This document shows, piece after piece, positions 58,573 through 64,000 of a stretch of DNA of 64,000 nt. Positions within the stretch are counted from its first letter, which is position 1, and each line of letters starts with the position of its first letter. The translations under genes were made by a program, and so were the position numbers. Source of the DNA: Limoniibacter endophyticus. GTDB taxonomy: Bacteria; Pseudomonadota; Alphaproteobacteria; Rhizobiales; Rhizobiaceae. Under the pieces are notes generated by a model, which had not been told where the DNA came from, did not search any database, and saw only the letters and a program-made list of their open reading frames with translations. Location: contig NZ_BMZO01000001.1 in assembly GCF_014652835.1 (NCBI RefSeq), positions 1 to 64,000 on the forward strand, written 5' to 3'.

Positions 58573-59664
58573 TCAGTCAATGAGGCGTTCGCTGCTTTTG
58601 GCGTCTTGTTCACGTTGTTTCGCAGAGGCAAAAACCGAGAGTGGCGACAGAAAATCCTTTAAACGCGGGCGTTGTATCGCGTTGAAAGGGAGCGGTCGCA
58701 CCGTTTCGATGGCCGCAATGCCGATCCGGGCCGTCATCAACCCGTTCACCACACCCTCGCCGAAGCGGGCGGAGAGGCGCGCTGCCAGTCCTTGGCCGAT
58801 GACCTGTTGTACGATGCCATCGCCTATCGCGATAGTACCGGTGATCGCCAGATGAGAGACTACGGCGCGGAGCAGGCGACCAATGCCGAGAAGGCTGGGC
58901 TTTGCGCCGTAAAGCGTTGCGATACGCCGGATCAGGCGCAACGATTCGTAAGCCACATAACCAAGATCAACGAGCGCCCGCGGACTGACAGCGGTGACGA
59001 CAGCAACACGCTTGGCCGAATCCAGCACCATACGATTGGCGATGCGATCGAGCGGCGAGAGTATCTGCTTCTCGGCAAGATCCAACAGCTGCCTTCCGTC
59101 GATGATCTCGCCATCCAGTTCGCCAATCGTTTTTCGGCCCGCAGCGGTCTCCGGAATCGGAGCGGTAAATGCCAGAAGCTGCCGCGTTGCCTTTTCCGCC
59201 TTTGCGTCGTTCTTCTCGTCTATCGCCTCGATTGAAAGTTTTTGCAGGTCCGCCACCGATGCAAGACGCGCAACGGCACGCAATTCGCGAAAGGCAATCA
59301 CGAGCAGACTGACAAGGAAAACGGCTGCGGCTGTGGCAGCAAGCCAACCAAGCCAGTCGGAACGGGCGAAGAGATTACGGATGAACCCGTCGAGCCAGGT
59401 CGCAAAGGCAAGCGAAACAAGTATGCCCGTCGCGCCAAAAAAGAAGCGAGCGGCAAGCGAACGCTTCTTGCCGGGCAAAGCTGCCGCGGCGGGAGCCTCG
59501 CGGCGCTGATCGTCTTCTTCGTAAGCTGTATCGGGCGCGAATTCGATGGCGACAGCTTCACCCGGATCGATTGCCCGGGGAAGGCGCGTGACTGCTCCGG
59601 CTGCGGGCTTTTCCGCTTCCTTCGGTTCTACCTTGAAGGCAGCAGGCTTGCGCGGCTCACTCAT
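58573..59664 (-). CDS. YcjF/TIGR01620-like (DUF697) membrane protein
   Basis: This 363-residue protein has a charged N-terminal region and two transmembrane helices at about 78-98 and 107-130. A DUF697-like part follows (RVAVVTAVSPRALVDLGYVAYESLRLIRRIATLYG), with another hydrophobic stretch near 280-300. It is coupled to the YcjX-like gene upstream by a four-base overlap. The pair is widespread in proteobacteria and linked to envelope stress, but its biochemical role is not known. Confidence 0.9.
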   Translation of the reverse strand: MSEPRKPAAFKVEPKEAEKPAAGAVTRLPRAIDPGEAVAIEFAPDTAYEEDDQRREAPAAAALPGKKRSLAARFFFGATGILVSLAFATWLDGFIRNLFARSDWLGWLAATAAAVFLVSLLVIAFRELRAVARLASVADLQKLSIEAIDEKNDAKAEKATRQLLAFTAPIPETAAGRKTIGELDGEIIDGRQLLDLAEKQILSPLDRIANRMVLDSAKRVAVVTAVSPRALVDLGYVAYESLRLIRRIATLYGAKPSLLGIGRLLRAVVSHLAITGTIAIGDGIVQQVIGQGLAARLSARFGEGVVNGLMTARIGIAAIETVRPLPFNAIQRPRLKDFLSPLSVFASAKQREQDAKSSERLID

Positions 59665-61118
59665 ACCAGTTGATCCCCGATCAGATACTGCAAGGCGCGG
59701 TCCAGGCGGATGTGCGGCAGTGAGAGCTTGACGCCATCCTCGGTTTCTTCGAGTTGCGGCGGACGAAAGCGAACAAACCGGATAGGCGCGGGTGCTTCCG
59801 CAGTGCCGGGCTGAAAAACGCTTGCCGGCTTTTCCGGTAGATCGCCGGGAAAAATCGCGGTTTCTGTCTCGCCGTCGAAGGTCTCATCCGCGATGGTTTC
59901 GCCCGCCATCGGCGTGCCGACAATGACAGGAAGACTGCCGGTGCGCTCCTTCACCGTTGCCTCCCGGGTGGCACGAACTGCTGCCATGGCAATGACTTCG
60001 ACCCCTGCGCCAGAGAGATCGGCGCGTGCAATAACGCGTTCGGTCAGGCGGCGCACGATGGCTTCCAGCCGGCGATGGCTCTCATGATGAATATGGTCGG
60101 CCTTGGTGGCCGCAATCAGAATGCGATCGATGCGCGGGATGAACAGGTCAGTCAGGAAATTGCCCTTGCCGGCTCGGAAGCACGATAGAATGTCGGCAAG
60201 CGCCCGCTCCAGATCGACAACTGCCTCGTGGCCGGCATTCATGGCCTGCATCACATCGATCAGCACGATCTGGCGGTCAAGCCGCGCCACATGATTACGG
60301 AAGAAAGGACGCACCACATGCGTCTTGTAGGCCTCGTAACGCCGTTCCATCATCGCCTGCATCGACCCCGGCCTGACCACTTCCGAGAGCCTCGTGAGCG
60401 GTGCGAATGTCAGCGCTGGCGATCCCTCGAGATCGCCGGGCATGAGAAAACGGCCGGGGGGCAGCGTGGAGAGCGCTCGGCTGTCGTTTTTGCAGAGGCG
60501 GAGATAATCGGCAAAGCTTGTTGCAAGCTGTTGTGCGAGGCCTTCATTCGCGGGCGCATCCGGGTCGATGCCATCTGCCAGCATATGCCAATCGGTCGCC
60601 AGATCGGCACGCGAGGGTAGCTCCGCCAATTCTGCGCTATCGCGGGAGAAGGCGGCAAAATCCTTGCCAAGCAGAGGAAGATCGAGAAGCCACTCACCGG
60701 GATAGTCGACAATGTCGAGCGAAAGCTTTCCGCCAGGCAAGAGCTTGTTCCACAAGGACGCGGATTCATACTCAATGGTGACGCGCAACTGCGAAATCGC
60801 GCGGGTCGAGTCCGGCCAGATGCGTTTCTCAAGCATCGTCGCAATATGCTCTTCGTACTGGAAGCGTGGCACAGCATCATCGGGCTGTGGCTCGAGATAG
60901 GCGCGCGCAATTCGCCCCGACTGATGCGCCTCGAACAGAGGCAGCCGCCCTCCGTGCAGAAGATTGTGGACCAGGGAGGAAATGAAAACGGTCTTTCCAG
61001 CCCGCGAAAGACCGGTAACGCCGAGGCGGATGGAGGGAGAGACCAGCGACGTGGCCCGTTTGGCCAGAGTGTCGATCGCGATGCGCGCATCGTCTGTGAA
61101 ATGGGTGCGGATGGCCAA
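59661..61118 (-). CDS. YcjX-family (DUF463) P-loop NTPase
   Basis: This 485-residue protein has a Ras-like P-loop G-x4-GKT at 36-43 (GLSRAGKTVF), VDYPGEWLLDLPLL as the switch-2 like DxxG segment, and ATKADHIHHESH matching the NKxD specificity motif. It is a likely GTPase. The start is TTG 61118, with AGGGGA about ten bases upstream; no in-frame ATG is close. Its stop overlaps the DUF697 gene by four bases. Confidence 0.92.
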   Translation of the reverse strand: MAIRTHFTDDARIAIDTLAKRATSLVSPSIRLGVTGLSRAGKTVFISSLVHNLLHGGRLPLFEAHQSGRIARAYLEPQPDDAVPRFQYEEHIATMLEKRIWPDSTRAISQLRVTIEYESASLWNKLLPGGKLSLDIVDYPGEWLLDLPLLGKDFAAFSRDSAELAELPSRADLATDWHMLADGIDPDAPANEGLAQQLATSFADYLRLCKNDSRALSTLPPGRFLMPGDLEGSPALTFAPLTRLSEVVRPGSMQAMMERRYEAYKTHVVRPFFRNHVARLDRQIVLIDVMQAMNAGHEAVVDLERALADILSCFRAGKGNFLTDLFIPRIDRILIAATKADHIHHESHRRLEAIVRRLTERVIARADLSGAGVEVIAMAAVRATREATVKERTGSLPVIVGTPMAGETIADETFDGETETAIFPGDLPEKPASVFQPGTAEAPAPIRFVRFRPPQLEETEDGVKLSLPHIRLDRALQYLIGDQLV

Positions 61119-61242
61119 GGACGCGTTTCCCCTTTAGCGCGCCGTCCGCCCCTCTGGACGCACATTGAACGCGCTAGCACTTTGAATTGCAACGGCCATG
61201 ACAATATAGGCGCAGGTGCAATCGATGCAAACTGCCGATAGA

Positions 61243-61764
61243 TCAGATGTCGATCGTCGCAGGAGTTTCGAAAAGAACGAGATTGCCGCGCCCGTCATCC
61301 AGAGCGGCGAAGCCTTCATCGAATTCGAATTGCGCAAGGCCCGAGGTAACGTAGCCGCGCTGTAGCTCGCGAAAAGCCTCTGAATCGCGTGAACCTGTCA
61401 GCCGATGAGCGAGATCCTCCATCATCGGGTTGTGTCCGACGACGAGAATTGTTTCGGCATTTTGTGCTTCTGTCCGGATCGTCTCAATATAGTCCGAACT
61501 GTCGCCCTTATAGAGAATATCGCCGTCAAAGACCTTGAGGCCCGACAAGCTGGCACCATCGTTGAAGCAGGCGAGCGTTTCACGCGTGCGTGCCGCTGGC
61601 GAGCAGAAAACGAGATCCGGCGACGGCAATTCCTCCTGGGCGAAGAACTTGCCCATAGCGACGGCGTCGTTGCGGCCGCTTGCCTCCAGGAAACGCTCAA
61701 AATCCGAACCACCCGCGCTGGCCGGGGCAGCTTTTGCGTGTCTGAGCAGGAAAAGGGTGGTCAT
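61243..61764 (-). CDS. SixA-like phosphohistidine phosphatase family protein
   Basis: This 173-residue histidine-phosphatase-superfamily protein has LFLLRHAKAAPASAG at the N terminus (RH catalytic pair), CSPAARTRETL, and VVGHNPMMEDLAHRL with the second catalytic His. SixA removes phosphate from the His of Hpt-type or PTS proteins in E. coli; the target here is unknown. ATG 61764 is preferred; ATG 61779 and 61830 are in frame. Confidence 0.9.
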   Translation of the reverse strand: MTTLFLLRHAKAAPASAGGSDFERFLEASGRNDAVAMGKFFAQEELPSPDLVFCSPAARTRETLACFNDGASLSGLKVFDGDILYKGDSSDYIETIRTEAQNAETILVVGHNPMMEDLAHRLTGSRDSEAFRELQRGYVTSGLAQFEFDEGFAALDDGRGNLVLFETPATIDI

Positions 61765-61976
61765 GGACGATGCTCGCATCTCGTGTGTGGGCGTGCGAAA
61801 TTCATAGCTAACAGAAACGACATCCCGCAAGCCTTTAAACTGTTTAAGTTTTCACTTTGGTTTTATACCGCGGGATAAAGCGCTAAAACTTTCGCGCGAC
61901 CGATAGTTTCTCTTGTGACCTTGGGACGAGACGAATATATAGGCGCCTGTTAACGGAAATATCCGGGGTGAGTCTC

Positions 61977-62393
61977 ATGACCCAAGTCGAACTGAGCGAC
62001 TACGTGCCCTCTGATGCTGAACCGTTCATGAACGATCGGCAGAAGACCTATTTTCGGAATAAACTGCTCACGTGGAAGAACGATATTCTGCGTGAAGCGC
62101 GTGAGACGCTCGAAGCACTTCAGCGTGAAAACGCCAACCACCCCGACCTTGCAGATCGCGCTTCCTCCGAAACGGACCGCGCTATCGAGCTGCGTGCCCG
62201 TGATCGTCAGCGCAAGCTGATCTCGAAAATCGATGCGGCGATTGCCCGTATCGATGATGGCACCTACGGCTATTGCGAGGAAACGGGCGAACCGATTTCG
62301 CTCAAACGCCTTGATGCGCGCCCGATCGCAACCTTGTCGATCGAAGCGCAAGAGCGCCATGAGCGTCGTGAAAAAGTCTATCGCGACGATTGA
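61977..62393 (+). CDS. dksA: RNA polymerase-binding transcription factor DksA
   Basis: This 138-residue DksA works with ppGpp at RNA polymerase. A long coiled coil (about 25-95) has the tip DLADRASSETDRA, followed by YGYCEETGEPISLKRLDARP. Only one Cys remains of the four-Cys zinc site, so it is the cysteine-poor form common in rhizobia. ATG 61977 is used, with GGGGTGA 7 bases upstream. A strong terminator follows. Confidence 0.95.
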   Translation: MTQVELSDYVPSDAEPFMNDRQKTYFRNKLLTWKNDILREARETLEALQRENANHPDLADRASSETDRAIELRARDRQRKLISKIDAAIARIDDGTYGYCEETGEPISLKRLDARPIATLSIEAQERHERREKVYRDD

Positions 62394-62420
62394 AATCCGA
62401 TAAAGAACTTTCCCATTACC

Positions 62421-62452
62421 AAGGCTGCGTTCTTCGGATCGCAGCCTTTTTT
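62421..62452 (+). terminator. Rho-independent terminator after dksA
   Basis: A 9-base perfect stem (AAGGCTGCG / CGCAGCCTT) with a 10-base loop is followed by TTTT, 28 bases past the stop. It also lies just beyond the convergent fliO-like gene. Confidence 0.9.
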
Positions 62453-62468
62453 ATAGATTGGGGGAAGC

Positions 62469-63242
62469 CTAGTTGCGGCCCTTCGCGAGATCATCGAGAA
62501 ACCGCTGCATTTCCGCATCAATGGCGTCACGGTCGCTCGCGGGTCCTGTCGCGGGTTGCGATGACTGGGGCTCAGCCTTCTGTGCCGGTTCGCTCAGAGG
62601 CACCGGCGCAAAGTCCAGGCTCAGTTCCGACAAACGTCCCGATGCGCCTTGCGCTGGCGAAAGCGCAGGCGCAAGCTCGTCTGGTTGCGGATCGCGTTGC
62701 GGCGCGGCGGAAACGGGGACCGTCTCGCCCATCGGATGAGCGCTCGCCAGGGCTGAGGCTGGCTCGACCCTCGCTGGCACCTCCGGGTTGCGACGCGGTT
62801 CCGTCCCAGAAAGAGGCGTAGGTGCAGCAATCGGTGCCGCCGCGACAGGTGGCTGAGCGGGCCTGACTGGCACCGGTTCACGCAACGGGGCGGGCGCAGG
62901 AGCAGGAGCCGCCTGAACGGGTTGGCTTTGTGCCCTGCGGGCGTGACCTGCGCGATCTATACCGCTCTCCACCACTAGGTCGTTCGCCCCGCCGACCAGC
63001 ACCAGATGCTCTACATCGTCGCGTCGCATCAGAACGAAAGAGCGCTGGTCGTCCAGATGGCTGATTTCGATTACCGAGAGGCGATTGCGTCGAGTGCTGT
63101 CTTGCGTGCCGCGGCGAACTGTACCGCCCTTGCGTTTGCGCAGCAAAAAAACCACGATAAAGAAAAGAACCAGCGCGCCGAGCGTGCCAGCAATGCCAAG
63201 CACATATTGTTGCCCGGCGGCGGTTTGCAGCCATTCGGCCAT
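62469..63242 (-). CDS. fliO: FliO-domain membrane protein
   Basis: This 257-residue protein has one N-terminal helix (GIAGTLGALVLFFIVVFLL at about 16-34). A FliO/MopB-like domain follows (RLSVIEISHLDDQRSFVLMRRDDVEHLVLVGG), then a long Pro/Ala-rich tail (about 105-225). FliO helps build the flagellar export gate, but no flagellar gene is adjacent and the tail is unusual. A non-flagellar envelope role is possible. It is divergent from the cckA-like gene. Confidence 0.8.
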   Translation of the reverse strand: MAEWLQTAAGQQYVLGIAGTLGALVLFFIVVFLLRKRKGGTVRRGTQDSTRRNRLSVIEISHLDDQRSFVLMRRDDVEHLVLVGGANDLVVESGIDRAGHARRAQSQPVQAAPAPAPAPLREPVPVRPAQPPVAAAPIAAPTPLSGTEPRRNPEVPARVEPASALASAHPMGETVPVSAAPQRDPQPDELAPALSPAQGASGRLSELSLDFAPVPLSEPAQKAEPQSSQPATGPASDRDAIDAEMQRFLDDLAKGRN

Positions 63243-63526
63243 GGAGTCCTCACTGGATAATCTTCGTCCGCCTTATGCGAACTGCTGCTTCGATCATACA
63301 AAAGTCGGGGCTTAAGACGCAACTGAGGAGAGTTTGTGTTCAATTCTGTCTGTTTGTGCAGCATGCATGAGGGACGCGCAGGTGACGAATCGTATTCCAA
63401 TAGGCTAGTACTGCGGGAACGATCGACTTGATCTGGTATATCCGGGCGTGACCGATGCGATGTGCCAAAGATTGGCGAATGAATGATTTCTTGTGCTGAA
63501 GGGCTGCATTTTTGAAGGATCGCGGC

Positions 63527-64000
63527 ATGGCGAATGATGGCTCGCACGACTTTTATCCTGCGCCGGTGGTCGATCATGCGGGCGGGAGCAGGGTCATTCG
63601 CCGTCTTATGTTCTTTGCGATCTTCCTCGGCCTCCTGACGCTGGCGCTCGGATTGTTTCGCGACCAGTTGGGCGAACGAGTCTTGCTGGGTATCCTCGGC
63701 CTCCTGGCGATGGTGGGGGTAGGCTATCTCTTTGCCTCGGCCATCGGGTTCCTGCAGATCGCACCGAGCGAGACGTCGGATCATCTGGCTAAATCCTTGG
63801 TCAATTCCATGGATTTCGGCTTGATCGTCACCGATACGTCGGGGCGTATCATATATGCCAACCGCGCCTATGCCGAGATGACCGGCGCTACGGGACTGAC
63901 CGATCTGCGAACGATCGAAACTCTGCTCGCAGATGTGCCCGAGGCCGCTGCAACCATCCAGCGTATTTCCCTCATGCTACGCGATGGCAAGGCAAGCGAC
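63527..64000 (+). CDS. cckA: CckA-type hybrid histidine kinase, N-terminal part (3' end outside window)
   Basis: The 158 visible residues show a cytoplasmic start and two transmembrane helices (about 28-42 and 52-75). A PAS domain then begins, SLVNSMDFGLIVTDTSGRIIYANRAYAEMTG. This layout and the position beside dksA/fliO fit CckA, the cell-cycle kinase controlling CtrA through ChpT in this order. The ATG has AAGGA seven bases upstream. The kinase and receiver domains are beyond the window, so the name rests on the N terminus and context. Confidence 0.78.
   Translation, partial: MANDGSHDFYPAPVVDHAGGSRVIRRLMFFAIFLGLLTLALGLFRDQLGERVLLGILGLLAMVGVGYLFASAIGFLQIAPSETSDHLAKSLVNSMDFGLIVTDTSGRIIYANRAYAEMTGATGLTDLRTIETLLADVPEAAATIQRISLMLRDGKASD

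Overview
Chromosomal window from an alphaproteobacterium of the order Hyphomicrobiales (Rhizobiales). It most resembles the Brucellaceae (Brucella/Ochrobactrum and relatives). The order nuoA-N / birA / ribonuclease J / mce / DUF1467 / proS / lolC / lolD, a giant growth-pole-ring-like coiled-coil protein, a cysteine-poor DksA and a CckA-type kinase all point there. The genus is inference; no 16S gene is present. Most of the window is ordinary core genome with tight operons (TAATG, TGATG and ATGA junctions). No insertion sequence, phage or CRISPR array is visible.

Layout. 1-10.3 kb is an accessory or metabolic patchwork. It holds the 3' end of tuf, an orphan nucleotidyltransferase, a secreted protein, nitroreductase and flavin reductase genes, a citE-like/maoC pair, an anti-sigma-like membrane protein, a DUF2336 gene behind a palindrome, ornithine cyclodeaminase, a VOC protein, a RES/Xre toxin-antitoxin pair with a clear operator, and a frameshifted catB-type acetyltransferase pseudogene. 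10.3-20.7 kb holds parE, an AEC transporter, gcvTHP behind a tandem glycine riboswitch, a YqaE/Pmp3 peptide, queF, duplicated tRNA-Asp genes, tRNA-Val and tdk. 20.8-25.8 kb is a copper-handling cluster (DUF2946-like, PCuAC, PepSY protein, SCO), followed by an orphan HWE histidine kinase and a YitT-like membrane protein.

26.2-42.5 kb is the 14-gene complex I operon plus birA. Its one oddity is a GFA-family gene joined by 4-base overlaps between nuoC and nuoD. 42.5-49.0 kb carries a small possible ORF, ribonuclease J, methylmalonyl-CoA epimerase, a DUF1467 protein, proS and lolCD. A 740-base gap with inverted repeats follows. 49.7-64 kb carries the 1556-residue polar ring protein, a divergent Hpt protein, a 2Fe-2S ferredoxin, a DUF922 secreted peptidase-like protein, folP-folB-folK, a secreted protein behind a TTAACCAT palindrome, a YcjF/YcjX-like pair, a SixA-like phosphatase, dksA, a FliO-domain protein and the 5' part of cckA.

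How it works together. The nuo block supplies the proton-pumping NADH dehydrogenase. The PCuAC/SCO/PepSY cluster probably supports copper delivery to the terminal oxidase. gcvTHP is controlled by glycine itself. The ring protein, the Hpt protein and cckA all bear on polar growth and the cell cycle. I found no convincingly new multigene system. The best leads are the GFA gene inside nuo, the Hpt/ring-protein pair with TTAACCA palindromes elsewhere in the window, the His-rich copper cluster, and the inverted repeats in the 49-kb gap.
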